A stretch of DNA of 64,000 bases, taken from the NCBI RefSeq assembly GCF_003336805.1, contig NZ_QFWJ01000002.1, forward strand, positions 1 to 64,000. The letters are read 5' to 3'. The translations under genes and the position numbers were made by a program. Positions within the stretch are counted from its first letter, which is position 1, and each line of letters opens with the position of its first letter. The notes beneath the pieces are model-generated. The model was not told where the DNA came from and made no database searches. It saw nothing but the letters and a program-made list of their open reading frames with translations. Below are positions 18,151 through 27,748 of this stretch, in pieces. The stretch comes from Marinospirillum perlucidum. Its GTDB lineage: Bacteria; Pseudomonadota; Gammaproteobacteria; Pseudomonadales; Halomonadaceae.

Positions 18151-19503
18151 ATGCTCAAAGGTTTTACCCGTTTCATTTCCGACAAGCTCAGCCGCAAAGC
18201 CGGAACCGAAGCTCCACAGCAGCAGATCCTTCCCCGCTCGGACCATCCCATTTCGCGTAGCGAAATTCATGAGGGGGCCCTTAAAGTTCTCTATCGACTG
18301 CATAAAAGCGGCTATGAAGCCTATTTGGTCGGCGGCTGTATCCGTGACCGGCTGCTGGGCAAAAAACCCAAGGACTTTGATGTGGCCACCAATGCCACAC
18401 CGGAAGAAGTCCGCCACCTTTTTCGCAATTCTCGGATCATTGGCCGCCGTTTTCGCATCGTCCATGTCCGCTTCGGCCGGGATATCATCGAGGTCACTAC
18501 CTTCCGCGGCCAAGCAAAAACAGAAAATCCGGCACACCACAAGCAGTCTGATGAAGGCATGCTGCTAAGAGACAATGTCTGGGGTAGCATTGAAGAAGAT
18601 GCCCTGCGCCGTGACTTCACCATCAATGCCCTCTACTACAATATCGCTGACTTCAGCATCTATGATTTTGCTGGCGGCCTGAAGGATTTGGAAAATCGTC
18701 AATTACGATTAATCGGCGATCCAGAAACCCGCTACCGGGAAGATCCTGTCCGCATGCTACGGGCCATCCGTTTTATGGCCAAGCTGGACTTTGAACTGGA
18801 AGAAACCACCGCAACACCTATTCGTGAGCATGCTGAACTTCTGCTACAGGTGGCTCCAGCGCGATTATTCGATGAAGTTTTGAAACTCTTCCTCTCGGGG
18901 CAAGCCTTGACCACCTTCCACTGGCTCAGGGAATTTCATTTGTTCGAAATGCTCTTTCCCGCCAGTCACGAGGCTTTTAAAACCAACCCTACTTCTTTGC
19001 AGGTGGTTGAGCGAGCCCTCGAGAATACCGACAAACGCATAGGTGACGAACGCCCGGTAACCCCTGCATTCCTTTACGCAGCGCTGCTCTGGCCCGGGCT
19101 TTTGCAGATTCGGGAAGACCTGGAAAAACGCGGCACACCTCCTTTTCCGGCCATGCAACAAGCTGGAAACCGCTTGCTGCAACGTCAAAGCCAGCACATC
19201 ACTATTCCCAAGCGTTTTGCATTCCCCATGCGGGAAATCTGGGATTTACAACTCAAACTGCCCAAGCGCCATGGCAAACAGGCCTGGCATCTAATCCAGG
19301 AACCTCGTTTCAGAGCGGGCTACGACTTCCTGCTACTACGCGAAGCAGCCGGTGAAAATACCCAGGGCCTCGCGGCCTGGTGGACCGATTTCCAGGAAGC
19401 CGATGAAGCCACGCGCCAGGAAATGGTTAGCAAACTGGGCAAGCCCAAGGGCAAAAAACCCCGTCGGCGTCGCAGTCGCAGCAAGAAACCCTCCAACACC
19501 TGA
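18151..19503 (+). CDS. pcnB: Poly(A) polymerase I
   Basis: Adds 3' poly(A) tails that promote RNA decay. The 450-residue product has the nucleotidyltransferase site YLVGGCIRDRLLG and catalytic DFDVAT (first Asp near residue 75), the RRDFTINAL and EDPVRMLRAIRF segments, and a very basic C-terminal tail (PRRRRSRSKKP). The ATG at 18151 is used because it matches the MLK-type start of Pseudomonas PcnB; the frame opens earlier only from a TTG at 18124. Start context is weak. It is separated from folK by 13 bases. Confidence 0.94.
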   Translation: MLKGFTRFISDKLSRKAGTEAPQQQILPRSDHPISRSEIHEGALKVLYRLHKSGYEAYLVGGCIRDRLLGKKPKDFDVATNATPEEVRHLFRNSRIIGRRFRIVHVRFGRDIIEVTTFRGQAKTENPAHHKQSDEGMLLRDNVWGSIEEDALRRDFTINALYYNIADFSIYDFAGGLKDLENRQLRLIGDPETRYREDPVRMLRAIRFMAKLDFELEETTATPIREHAELLLQVAPARLFDEVLKLFLSGQALTTFHWLREFHLFEMLFPASHEAFKTNPTSLQVVERALENTDKRIGDERPVTPAFLYAALLWPGLLQIREDLEKRGTPPFPAMQQAGNRLLQRQSQHITIPKRFAFPMREIWDLQLKLPKRHGKQAWHLIQEPRFRAGYDFLLLREAAGENTQGLAAWWTDFQEADEATRQEMVSKLGKPKGKKPRRRRSRSKKPSNT

Positions 19504-19516
19504 GGGATGACTTTTT

Positions 19517-20029
19517 ATGGCACGCGCATGGATCGGGCTGGGTAGCAACCTGGCCCAACCCGAACAACAAATACTCCAGGCTCTTGAGGAGTTGAACCAG
19601 CTCCCCCTAAGCCAGTGTGTAAAGACCTCCAGCCTCTGGGTCAGCCCTCCCCTGGGCCCCCAAGACCAGCCGGATTTCATCAATGCCGCTGCCCTGATCG
19701 AGACGCAGCTGAGTCCACTCGAGCTACTGGATCAACTTCAGGCCCTGGAAACCGCCCATCAAAGAGTTCGCCTCCAGACCTGGGGCCCCAGAACCCTGGA
19801 TCTGGATCTCCTGCTCTACGACCAGGAAAAATTGAACCTGCCTCGACTTCAGGTACCCCACCCGCAGATGCACCTACGGATTTTTGTCCTAGAACCCCTG
19901 TTGGAACTTGATTCCGAGCTGGAGTTGCCCGAACATGGCAGGATAGATCTGTTACTGAAAGAGTTACGCCAGATCGCCCCCATCCGCAAGTTGTTACCCC
20001 AGGAAGCAGATCCTCTGTCCAACCTTTGA
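19517..20029 (+). CDS. folK: 2-amino-4-hydroxy-6-hydroxymethyldihydropteridine pyrophosphokinase
   Basis: Transfers pyrophosphate from ATP to 6-hydroxymethyl-dihydropterin in folate synthesis. The 170-residue protein has the N-terminal GLGSNLAQPEQQI, the PDFINAA substrate segment and the signature GPRTLDLDLLLYD with paired metal-binding aspartates (about residues 92-104). It sits between pcnB and panB, as in Pseudomonas. FolP, which uses its product, is encoded at 35.4-36.2 kb on the other strand. Confidence 0.95.
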   Translation: MARAWIGLGSNLAQPEQQILQALEELNQLPLSQCVKTSSLWVSPPLGPQDQPDFINAAALIETQLSPLELLDQLQALETAHQRVRLQTWGPRTLDLDLLLYDQEKLNLPRLQVPHPQMHLRIFVLEPLLELDSELELPEHGRIDLLLKELRQIAPIRKLLPQEADPLSNL

Positions 20030-20094
20030 CATCTGGGTTACCAGGGGTAACAATCGCCTTTTTCCACTTATAACTATTAAATGATGGAAGCACT

Positions 20095-20886
20095 ATGAAA
20101 GTTGTGACCCTGAACACGCTCAAAGAGCTCAAGGCTGCCGGTGAAAAATTCAGTGTCGTTACCTGCTACGATGCCGCCTTTTCCCAGCGAATCAATGAAG
20201 CCGGAATCGAGGTGATGCTCGTAGGTGATTCCCTGGGCATGGTTCTCCAGGGTCACGATTCCACTCTACCGGTGACACTGGATGATATGGTCTACCATAC
20301 TCGGGCTGTTAAAGCAGGCAACAGCCGTAGCCTGATCATGGCTGACCTCCCCTTTATGTCGGATGCCAGCCTGCCGATTTTGCTGGAGAATTCTGCCAGA
20401 CTGATGCGAGCTGGAGCCCATCTGGTCAAGATCGAAGGCGATGCCTGGCTGGCCGAGGGAATCAGTCACTTAACCCGACGCGGCATCCCTGTATGTGCCC
20501 ATTTGGGTTTAACACCTCAGACCGTCAACCAACTCGGCGGCTACAAGGTGCAAGGCCGGGGTGAAGCAGGCCAGGCTCTGATCAAATCCGCCCAGGAATT
20601 GGAAGCAGCGGGTGCCAGCCTGCTCCTGCTGGAATGTGTGCCGACTGAACTCGGCCGCGCTGTAACCGAAGCTGTTGATTGTCCGGTAATCGGTATCGGT
20701 GCCGGCCCCGACACTGACGGCCAGGTACTGGTGCTGCATGACCTCCTCGGTATTACCCCGGGTAAAACAGCAAAATTCGTAAAAAACTTTATGCAGGACA
20801 GTCAATCTATCCCTGATGCGCTGGCAGCCTATCACCAGGCAGTCAAAAACAACGACTTCCCTGCCCCGGAACACTGCTTTCAGTGA
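20095..20886 (+). CDS. panB: 3-methyl-2-oxobutanoate hydroxymethyltransferase
   Basis: First step of pantothenate synthesis, making ketopantoate with methylene-tetrahydrofolate. The 263-residue TIM-barrel enzyme has the metal-binding [12 protein letters not shown] near residues 43-54, [15 protein letters not shown] and the late [20 protein letters not shown]. Length is normal. Followed after 7 bases by panC. Confidence 0.96.
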   Translation: MKVVTLNTLKELKAAGEKFSVVTCYDAAFSQRINEAGIEVMLVGDSLGMVLQGHDSTLPVTLDDMVYHTRAVKAGNSRSLIMADLPFMSDASLPILLENSARLMRAGAHLVKIEGDAWLAEGISHLTRRGIPVCAHLGLTPQTVNQLGGYKVQGRGEAGQALIKSAQELEAAGASLLLLECVPTELGRAVTEAVDCPVIGIGAGPDTDGQVLVLHDLLGITPGKTAKFVKNFMQDSQSIPDALAAYHQAVKNNDFPAPEHCFQ

Positions 20887-20893
20887 GAAGATC

Positions 20894-21745
20894 ATGCACA
20901 TCCTGAATGACATCAAAGAACTCAGATCCACCCTCAAGGAGCTGCGCCGCCAGGGCAAAACCCTGGCCCTGGTTCCCACCATGGGTAACCTGCATCAGGG
21001 GCATCTGCGTCTGGTGGAAGAGGCCAGACGCCATGCTGATCTGGTGATTGCCAGTATCTTTGTCAATCCCCTGCAATTCGGCCCCGGCGAAGACTTTGAC
21101 AACTACCCACGCACCCTGGAAGAAGATGCCCAAAAACTGACACTAGCTGGTTGTGACTATCTTTTTGCACCAAGTGTTGGTGATGTCTACCCCGAGGGTC
21201 AGGAAAACCAGACTCAGGTCCGGGTACCTCAAGTCAGCGAAGGCCTTTGTGGTCAAAAGCGCCCCGGCCATTTCGATGGCGTCGCTACGGTCGTTACCAA
21301 GCTATTTAATTTCGTACAACCGGATGTCGCCTGCTTTGGACAAAAGGACTACCAGCAGCTGGCGGTTATCCGCAAGCTGGTAAAAGATCTTGATTTCCCC
21401 ATTCGGATAATCGGCGTCCCCACGCAAAGGGATAGCGATGGCCTGGCATTGTCTTCACGCAATGCCTACCTGTCTGATGAGGAAAGAAAGAAGGCTTCCG
21501 GTCTCTACGCCACTCTCAAGTCGACCGGCCAAAAGCTGGCGGCGGGCAACCATAACTTTCATGAACTCACTCACCAGGCTCGTGCCCGCTTGGCTGAACT
21601 CGGGTTTTATCCCGAATATGTGGAAATTCGGGCACTGGATCTGGGCCCTGCTCGGATGGATGCCAAGGAATGGGTGCTTCTGGCTGCCGCACGCCTGGGT
21701 AAAGCACGTCTGATCGATAATCTGGTCGTGCGCAAAGGTGAATAA
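20894..21745 (+). CDS. panC: Pantothenate synthetase
   Basis: ATP-dependent joining of pantoate and beta-alanine. The 283-residue product has the adenylate-forming HxGH (HQGH in PTMGNLHQGHLRL near 33), FGQKDYQQL and the KMSKS-like LSSRNAYLS. The ATG at 20894, 7 bases after the panB stop, is chosen; the frame open from 20816 lies inside panB. With panB and panD it gives the complete route from ketopantoate precursor to pantothenate apart from ketopantoate reductase. Confidence 0.96.
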   Translation: MHILNDIKELRSTLKELRRQGKTLALVPTMGNLHQGHLRLVEEARRHADLVIASIFVNPLQFGPGEDFDNYPRTLEEDAQKLTLAGCDYLFAPSVGDVYPEGQENQTQVRVPQVSEGLCGQKRPGHFDGVATVVTKLFNFVQPDVACFGQKDYQQLAVIRKLVKDLDFPIRIIGVPTQRDSDGLALSSRNAYLSDEERKKASGLYATLKSTGQKLAAGNHNFHELTHQARARLAELGFYPEYVEIRALDLGPARMDAKEWVLLAAARLGKARLIDNLVVRKGE

Positions 21746-21844
21746 CAGACTGGACGCAAGCGCTCCAACCCTGTATAAAGCGGCTCTGCCTGTTTATTAA
21801 TAATTTGCAGCTTGCCTCGGCAGGCAACAAGAGGTTCATTAATC

Positions 21845-22225
21845 ATGCAAACCATTATGCTCAAAGCCAAACTCCACCAGGCTCGTGTTACCCACGCAGT
21901 ACTGGAATATGAAGGATCCTGCGCTATTGATGGCAATCTATTGGATATGGCTGGCCTGCATGAGTACGAACAGATCCAGATCTATAATCTGGAAAATGGT
22001 CAGCGTTTCACCACCTATATCATTCGTGGTGAACCCGGCTCCGGCATTATCTCGGTAAACGGCGCAGCCGCTCACCTGGCTGATGTGGGTGATCGTGTCA
22101 TTATCTGTGCTTACGCCAATTTCACTGAAGCAGAAAGGCTGAAACACAAGCCTTCACTGATCTATATGGCTGAAGGCAATGAAGTCAGCCATACCAGTAA
22201 TGCTATTCCGGTTCAGGTTGCCTGA
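21845..22225 (+). CDS. panD: Aspartate 1-decarboxylase
   Basis: Makes beta-alanine from aspartate with a self-generated pyruvoyl cofactor. The 126-residue proenzyme has the cleavage site EGSCAID with Gly24-Ser25, exactly as in E. coli PanD when the ATG at 21845 is taken; AGAGG lies 10 bases before it. Other conserved parts are the Tyr/Thr region [12 protein letters not shown] and [11 protein letters not shown]. It lies 99 bases after panC and ends in a clear terminator. Confidence 0.96.
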   Translation: MQTIMLKAKLHQARVTHAVLEYEGSCAIDGNLLDMAGLHEYEQIQIYNLENGQRFTTYIIRGEPGSGIISVNGAAAHLADVGDRVIICAYANFTEAERLKHKPSLIYMAEGNEVSHTSNAIPVQVA

Positions 22226-22248
22226 CCCTGGTTTCTCCTGCAGTTTTC

Positions 22249-22275
22249 AAGGCAGCCCAAGTGGCTGCCTTTTTA
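22249..22275 (+). terminator. panD terminator
   Basis: Stem GGCAGCC (22251-22257) and GGCTGCC (22263-22269), loop of 5, then TTTTT on the plus strand, 25 bases after the panD stop. It closes the panBCD region. Confidence 0.85.
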
Positions 22276-22427
22276 GTCTAAAGTAGTAGCTCTCGACCCC
22301 CCACTTCCCACTGTTTCTGCATTCTTTTTCTACATACATCTGTTACCTTGTATTCTTATACTAGTCACTTTTAGTTGAGAACCTACCTCTTCATTTCTTT
22401 AGCAAGGTCCATTCAGGAGATTTCATC

Positions 22428-23603
22428 ATGCAAGACGTAGTTATTGTTGCTGCAGGTCGTACAGCCATTGGCAGTTTCGGTGGTTCTCTGGCCGATGTTG
22501 ACCCTCATCTACTGGGTGCAACCGTCATAAAAGGCCTTTTGGAAAAATCGGGAGTAGCTGCCGATCAAATCAATGAAGTCATTCTCGGTCAGGTACTAAC
22601 GGCCGGTTGTGGCCAGAACCCCGCTCGCCAGGCCATGATCCATGCTGGATTGCCAGAAACCACTCCTGCCATGACCATCAACAAGGTTTGCGGTTCCGGG
22701 TTAAAAGCCTTGCATCTGGCAACCCAGGCGATTCGCTGTGGCGATGCCGAAATGATAATTGCTGGTGGCCAGGAAAACATGAGCCAGGCCCCCCATATCC
22801 TGCCTAACTCCCGCAAAGGTCAGCGCATGGGTGACTGGACCGCCAAGGACACCATGATTGTCGATGGCCTCTGGGATGCCTTCAATGATTACCATATGGG
22901 CATTACCACAGAGAACATCGTCGAAAAGTTCAATATAAGCCGCGAAGATCAGGATGCTTTTGCTGCTGCTTCCCAAGCCAAAGCCTCCAAGGCCGTCAAG
23001 GAAGGGCGTTTTCAGGATGAGATCTTCCCTGTCACCATTCCTCAGCGCAAGGGGGACCCGATCGTTTTCGATACTGATGAAGGCCCCCGCGAAGTCAGCG
23101 TGGAAAAACTGGCCAGCATGCGCCCCGCCTTCAAGAAAGACGGCACCGTGACTGCCGGTAACGCCTCTTCCATCAATGATGGTGCAGCCGCTGTACTCCT
23201 TTGTTCAGCCAGCAAGGCCGAGGAGTTGGGACTGCCTGTTCTGGCCAAGATCTCGGCCTATTCATCTGCCGGTGTTGACCCCAAGATCATGGGTACAGGC
23301 CCCATCCCTGCCACTCAGCTGTGCCTGAAAAAGGCTGGCTGGGATATCAGCGAATTGGATCTGATTGAAGCCAATGAGGCCTTTGCCGCCCAGGCCATCA
23401 GTGTTAACCGGCAATTGGCTTGGGATACGGATAAAGTGAACGTCAATGGTGGCGCCATAGCCTTGGGTCATCCCATCGGTGCTTCCGGTTGCCGTGTACT
23501 GGTGAGCCTGGTCCACGAGATGACCAAGCGTGATGCTAAAAAAGGCTTGGCAACACTATGTATCGGTGGAGGCCAGGGCGTGGCTTTGGCCATTGAGCGT
23601 TAA
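22428..23603 (+). CDS. Acetyl-CoA C-acetyltransferase (biosynthetic thiolase)
   Basis: Condenses two acetyl-CoA to acetoacetyl-CoA, or the reverse. The 391-residue protein has the nucleophile Cys88 in [11 protein letters not shown], the histidine in [14 protein letters not shown] and the second cysteine in TLCIGGGQG. Overall it resembles AtoB/PhaA type enzymes. An AGGAG lies 8 bases before the ATG. It stands alone between terminators, so no operon partner reveals whether it serves polyhydroxybutyrate, ketone body or amino acid pathways. Confidence 0.93.
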   Translation: MQDVVIVAAGRTAIGSFGGSLADVDPHLLGATVIKGLLEKSGVAADQINEVILGQVLTAGCGQNPARQAMIHAGLPETTPAMTINKVCGSGLKALHLATQAIRCGDAEMIIAGGQENMSQAPHILPNSRKGQRMGDWTAKDTMIVDGLWDAFNDYHMGITTENIVEKFNISREDQDAFAAASQAKASKAVKEGRFQDEIFPVTIPQRKGDPIVFDTDEGPREVSVEKLASMRPAFKKDGTVTAGNASSINDGAAAVLLCSASKAEELGLPVLAKISAYSSAGVDPKIMGTGPIPATQLCLKKAGWDISELDLIEANEAFAAQAISVNRQLAWDTDKVNVNGGAIALGHPIGASGCRVLVSLVHEMTKRDAKKGLATLCIGGGQGVALAIER

Positions 23604-23651
23604 GAGCTGCGCTGCTCCACTTGGATTCGGTTTCCGCCGAATCCAAGACAT

Positions 23652-23682
23652 AAAAAAAACCCAGCCTAGGCTGGGGTTTTTG
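23652..23682. terminator. Bidirectional terminator between thiolase and pnp
   Basis: A CCCAGCCTAGGCTGGG hairpin (23660-23675) is flanked by A-run on the left and T-run on the right, so it can end both the plus-strand thiolase transcript and the minus-strand pnp transcript, which converge here. Confidence 0.8.
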
Positions 23683-23696
23683 TTTGCTAGAGCTAA

Positions 23697-25829
23697 TCAG
23701 CTTTCTGGATTAGCTTCAGCATAGGCCTTGCGGTCTTCATCACTGACTTCCTTGATCGAAAGCTTAACGCGGTTGCGGTTATCAATATCGATCACCTTGA
23801 CCAGCACTTCCTGGCCTTCAGACAGATAATCTTTTACCGATTCAACACGCTTGTTGTCGATCTGAGAAATGTGCACCAGGCCATCCTGACCAGGCAGGAA
23901 GGTAACAAAGGCACCAAAGTCGGCCAAGCGAGCCACCTTGCCCATGTAGACCTTATCGATCTCGGCTACAGCCGTCAGACCCAGGATGATATCGATAGCA
24001 GCCTTGGCCGCTTCCTGAGTATCGGCATACACCTTGATTTCACCGGTATCTTCGATATCGATGGAAGCACCGGTACGCTCGGTGATGCTGCGAATCGTAG
24101 CACCGCCCTTGCCGATTACATCACGGATCTTCTCAGGGTCAATCTTCAGGCTGGTCATGGTGGGGGCGTTATCGGAAACCTCGGTACGCGCCTGAGGCAG
24201 AACAGCATTCATCTGGCTCAGGATTTCCTGACGTGCCTGATGGGCTTGCTGGAGTGCCTTCTCCATGATTTCTTCGTTGATGCCTTCAATCTTGATGTCC
24301 ATCTGCAGGGCAGTAACGCCCTTATCAGAACCGGCCACCTTGAAGTCCATATCACCCAGATGGTCCTCGTCACCCAGGATATCAGTCAGAACAGCATAGC
24401 GTTCACCATCCTTGACCAGTCCCATGGCAATACCCGCAACGGGGGCCTTCAGGGGAACACCAGCATCCATCAGTGCCAGAGAAGAACCACAGACAGAGGC
24501 CATGGAACTGGAACCGTTGGATTCGGTAATCTCGGAAACCACACGAATAGTGTAAGGGAAGTCGTCTTCACCCGGCATCATCGCCGCAACACCACGCTTG
24601 GCCAGGCGACCGTGGCCGATTTCACGACGCTTGGGGCCACCCATAAAACCAGCTTCACCCACAGAGAAAGGAGGGAAGTTATAGTGGAACAGGAAGTTAT
24701 CGCGGTATTCACCTTCCAGGCTCTCAATGACCTGGGCATCACGACTGGTACCCAGAGTAGCTACAACCAGAGCCTGGGTTTCACCACGGGTAAAGAGGGC
24801 AGAACCATGAACCTTGGGCAGAACACCAACTTCAATACTCAAAGGACGTACGGTGGTGTGATCACGGCCATCAATACGTGGCTCGCCATCCAGAACATTA
24901 TTGCGAACTATCTCTTTTTCCAGCTTGGAGAAAGCTGACTTGATCGCATCTTCACCTGGCTCGGCATCGGCGTCAGTCACCAGCTTTTCAACCAGCCCTT
25001 TTTTGATTTCATCCAGACGTGCGTAGCGCTGCATCTTGTCAGTGATGCGATAGGCTTCCTTGATCTGATCTGCAACAAGCGGCTTGATCAGGTCTTCGGT
25101 GCCCGTATCCTTCACAGGTGCAACCCAATCCCAGGCAGGCTTGGCATTTTCAGCAGCAAAGTCCTTGATCGCCTGGATGGCTGTTTGCATCTGTTCGTGA
25201 GCAAAAAGAACACCGCCCAGCATCTGGTCTTCAGTCAATTCCTGAGCTTCAGATTCAACCATCAATACTGCCGCTTCGGTACCGGCAACCACCATGTCCA
25301 AACGCGAGTTTTCCAGTTCACTGGAATCCGGGTTCAAGAGGTAGCCAGACTCATCCGAGTAACCAACGCGAGCAGCAGCTAAAGGACCATTGAAAGGCAC
25401 GCCGGAAACAGCCAGAGCTGCAGAGGCACCCAGCATGGCAGCGATATCCGCCTCGACACCGCGTTCAGCAGAGACCACTGAACAGATGATCTGGACTTCA
25501 TTCATGAAGCCATTCGGGAACAGAGGGCGGATAGGACGGTCGATCAGACGCGAAGTCAGGGTTTCTTTTTCGGTTGGACGGCCTTCACGTTTGAAAAAGC
25601 CTCCGGGAATCTTGCCTACAGCGTAGGTCTTTTCCTGATAGAAAACAGCCAGGGGAAAGAAGTCCTGGTCAGGATTAACGTCTTTTTTTGCTACTACAGT
25701 ACAGAGAACACTGGTGTTATCCACAGTGATCAATACAGCACCGGTGGCTTGGCGAGCCATACGGCCGGTTTCCAGAGTTACTTGATGCTTTCCATATTGG
25801 AAAGTCTTAATCTTAGCTTCAGGAGTCAC
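23697..25829 (-). CDS. pnp: Polynucleotide phosphorylase
   Basis: Phosphorolytic 3'-5' exoribonuclease of the degradosome. The 710-residue protein has two RNase PH-type domains separated by a helical domain, then a KH domain ([15 protein letters not shown]) and an S1 domain ([16 protein letters not shown]) near the C-terminus. GTG at 25829 is taken as start: AAGGA lies 7 bases upstream and the product then begins [13 protein letters not shown], comparable to Pseudomonas Pnp. The frame extends seven codons further to a TTG. It follows rpsO after a 148-base gap holding a strong hairpin, the same order as in E. coli, where pnp is autoregulated through its leader. Confidence 0.96.
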   Translation of the reverse strand: MTPEAKIKTFQYGKHQVTLETGRMARQATGAVLITVDNTSVLCTVVAKKDVNPDQDFFPLAVFYQEKTYAVGKIPGGFFKREGRPTEKETLTSRLIDRPIRPLFPNGFMNEVQIICSVVSAERGVEADIAAMLGASAALAVSGVPFNGPLAAARVGYSDESGYLLNPDSSELENSRLDMVVAGTEAAVLMVESEAQELTEDQMLGGVLFAHEQMQTAIQAIKDFAAENAKPAWDWVAPVKDTGTEDLIKPLVADQIKEAYRITDKMQRYARLDEIKKGLVEKLVTDADAEPGEDAIKSAFSKLEKEIVRNNVLDGEPRIDGRDHTTVRPLSIEVGVLPKVHGSALFTRGETQALVVATLGTSRDAQVIESLEGEYRDNFLFHYNFPPFSVGEAGFMGGPKRREIGHGRLAKRGVAAMMPGEDDFPYTIRVVSEITESNGSSSMASVCGSSLALMDAGVPLKAPVAGIAMGLVKDGERYAVLTDILGDEDHLGDMDFKVAGSDKGVTALQMDIKIEGINEEIMEKALQQAHQARQEILSQMNAVLPQARTEVSDNAPTMTSLKIDPEKIRDVIGKGGATIRSITERTGASIDIEDTGEIKVYADTQEAAKAAIDIILGLTAVAEIDKVYMGKVARLADFGAFVTFLPGQDGLVHISQIDNKRVESVKDYLSEGQEVLVKVIDIDNRNRVKLSIKEVSDEDRKAYAEANPES

Positions 25830-25917
25830 AGATATTTCCTTTGATTTCAATTTTTGTCGCCATTAATTAGCCCGACTATCATACGCTGCCTTGGATAACA
25901 AACAAAGTAGCGCAACA

Positions 25918-25958
25918 ATAAAAAAGCCCCACCCTGCAGTTGCAGGGTGGGGCTTTTA
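25918..25958 (-). terminator. rpsO terminator / pnp leader hairpin
   Basis: A perfect 15-bp stem (25924-25938 with 25941-25955) and a two-base loop. On the minus strand it is followed by CTTTTTTATT. It lies between rpsO and pnp, where E. coli has the rpsO terminator with partial read-through and the RNase III site used for pnp control. Confidence 0.85.
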
Positions 25959-25977
25959 TACGAGCGAACGCTGAATC

Positions 25978-26244
25978 TTAGCGACGCAGACCCAGACGCT
26001 TGATCAGGTCAGCATAACGGCCCATGTCTTTGCCTTTCAGGTAGTCCAGCAGCTTACGACGCTGGTTTACCTTGCGGATCAAACCACGACGGCTATGGTG
26101 ATCCTTTTTGTTGTCCTTGAAGTGACCTTGCAGTTGGTTGATATCGTGAGTCAGCAGGGCAACCTGTACTTCAGGAGAACCTGTGTCACCTTCACCACGT
26201 CCAAAGTCTTTTACGATTTCTGCTTTCTGTTCAGTTGTCAGCAT
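25978..26244 (-). CDS. rpsO: Ribosomal protein S15
   Basis: Small-subunit protein that binds the central domain of 16S rRNA. The 88-residue product starts [11 protein letters not shown] and has the conserved [17 protein letters not shown] and DHHSRRGL segments and the basic C-terminus. The ATG at 26244 follows a GGAG with a 7-base spacer; upstream in-frame residues are not part of the family. Confidence 0.98.
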   Translation of the reverse strand: MLTTEQKAEIVKDFGRGEGDTGSPEVQVALLTHDINQLQGHFKDNKKDHHSRRGLIRKVNQRRKLLDYLKGKDMGRYADLIKRLGLRR

Positions 26245-26320
26245 TTTGCTTCTCCACAGTCGCATGAATAACTCGGGCTCTGCCGTGCGACGTTACAGCA
26301 GGCCTGGATGAAATTTTTAG

Positions 26321-27253
26321 TCAGCTGGCACACATCTTCTTGGGGCGTAGCGCAAAGTTTGAATTTGATCCCTGTTGGATCTCACCCAAGCCAATAAAAG
26401 TCTGCGCATCTGAATAAAGCCGCACATTCTCACCGATTTGCAGGTCAGTGTCCAGAAGATCCGTTGCCTGACCATGGGTCAGATCGCGACTTTGCGATGA
26501 ATTCAGATCAACACGGGCAAGATGTTGCAGCAGTTGGTCCACCGGCTGAAGCAGTGCTTCTACGCCAGCTTCGCCTTGTTCTTCCCAGGTTTTTTCCAGT
26601 GCCTCCAGAGTCAGGGCCTCTGACAGGTTAAAGTCACCAGAATCGATACGACGTAAGGAGCCCAGATAGCCTTCAGTTCCCAAGGCCTTAGCCAAGTCTT
26701 CCCCGAGAACACGGATATAGGTGCCCTTGGAGCAGTGCACCTGTATTTCTATGAAATCCTCTCCCCAATCCAGAAGCCTGAGTTCGTGAAGCTCAATATC
26801 GCGAGCAGGCCGCTCGATTTCCTGGCCAGCGCGTGCCAGCTCATACAGTTTCTTACCCTGGTGTTTAAGCGCCGAATACATCGGCGGCACCTGTTTTTGG
26901 TGGCCGGTAAATTCATTCAGTAACTGCTCAAGCTTCTTCGCAGTCAGTTGGGGCAGAGAGGCTCTAGCCAAGCACTCGCCTTCTGCATCGCCGGTGCTGC
27001 GCCTTTCACCCAGTTGAATCCGGGTAACATAGGTTTTATCAGCGTCCAACCCATATTGAGCAAATTTGGTAGCATCGCCAAAGCACAAGGGCAGCACCCC
27101 GGTTGCCAAGGGATCGAGATTACCCGTGTGGCCACCCTTTTTTGCTTTCAGTAGCCAGCGCACTTTTTGCAGGGTTTTATTACTGGTCCAACCCAAGGGC
27201 TTATCCACAACAAGGAGCCCATCAACACGCCGTCTTTTTATTCTCTGCTGCAT
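26321..27253 (-). CDS. truB: tRNA pseudouridine(55) synthase
   Basis: Makes pseudouridine at position 55 of the tRNA T-loop. The 310-residue protein has the catalytic aspartate D47 in GHTGNLDPLATG (Ser is more usual than Asn before LDP), the KTY box, YSALKHQGKKLYELAR and the CSKGTYIR segment. The C-terminal PUA-like part follows. It is 8 bases after rbfA, as in the E. coli nusA-infB operon. Confidence 0.96.
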   Translation of the reverse strand: MQQRIKRRRVDGLLVVDKPLGWTSNKTLQKVRWLLKAKKGGHTGNLDPLATGVLPLCFGDATKFAQYGLDADKTYVTRIQLGERRSTGDAEGECLARASLPQLTAKKLEQLLNEFTGHQKQVPPMYSALKHQGKKLYELARAGQEIERPARDIELHELRLLDWGEDFIEIQVHCSKGTYIRVLGEDLAKALGTEGYLGSLRRIDSGDFNLSEALTLEALEKTWEEQGEAGVEALLQPVDQLLQHLARVDLNSSQSRDLTHGQATDLLDTDLQIGENVRLYSDAQTFIGLGEIQQGSNSNFALRPKKMCAS

Positions 27254-27261
27254 GCCAAACG

Positions 27262-27651
27262 CTAGTCCTCATCCGAATCATGACGACTACGATCTTCGGC
27301 AACAGCCTGTTCAATCAAGCTGCTCAATTTCTGCCCACGCTGAACACTCTCATCAAAGTGAAAGCGCAGTTGGGGAACGACGCGCAGTTTGATGCTCTGA
27401 GCAATGCGCCCGCGCAAGAAACCTGCAGCGTGTTTCAAAATAGCCAGGTTCTCCTTGATGACCTCCTGGCGATCTTCCTTGCCCAGCACCGTTACATATA
27501 CATCGGCATAGCCCAGGTCTTTACTCACTCGCACGCCGCTGACGGTAATCATGGCATCCAGTCGCGGATCTTTGACTTCCCGCTGGATCAAAACAGCCAG
27601 CTCTCTTTGCAATTGATCGGCAATGCGGTCGGTACGGCTGAATTCTTTCAT
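27262..27651 (-). CDS. rbfA: 30S ribosome-binding factor A
   Basis: Late 16S rRNA maturation factor of the KH-like fold. The 129-residue product has RIADQLQRELAVLI, the DPRL motif and VPQLRFHFDESV. Its acidic C-terminal tail (SRHDSDED) is common in proteobacteria. A hairpin separates it from infB upstream. Confidence 0.95.
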   Translation of the reverse strand: MKEFSRTDRIADQLQRELAVLIQREVKDPRLDAMITVSGVRVSKDLGYADVYVTVLGKEDRQEVIKENLAILKHAAGFLRGRIAQSIKLRVVPQLRFHFDESVQRGQKLSSLIEQAVAEDRSRHDSDED

Positions 27652-27689
27652 ACTAGCCTCTTGCTCTTTCTTTATCGGGACTATAAATA

Positions 27690-27726
27690 CAAACAGCCTC
27701 CTCCTGAAATTCAGAAGGAGGCTGCG
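27690..27726 (-). terminator. Hairpin between infB and rbfA
   Basis: A 14-bp stem with one mismatch (27694-27707 with 27711-27724) in the 97-base gap. On the minus strand it is followed by a modest T-rich tract, so it may be an attenuator lowering expression of rbfA, truB and rpsO relative to infB, or an RNA processing site. Confidence 0.55.
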
Positions 27727-27748
27727 AGATTAACAGCAAAGCAGCAGC

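Noticed and set aside
22341-22346. TGTTAC upstream of the thiolase gene as a CbrB site
   Set aside because: Only a single six-base half-site, no inverted partner and no sigma54 promoter nearby.
23871-24938. Open frame of 355 codons on the plus strand
   Set aside because: Lies wholly antisense to pnp, which has full family motifs; the frame is a shadow of its codon bias.
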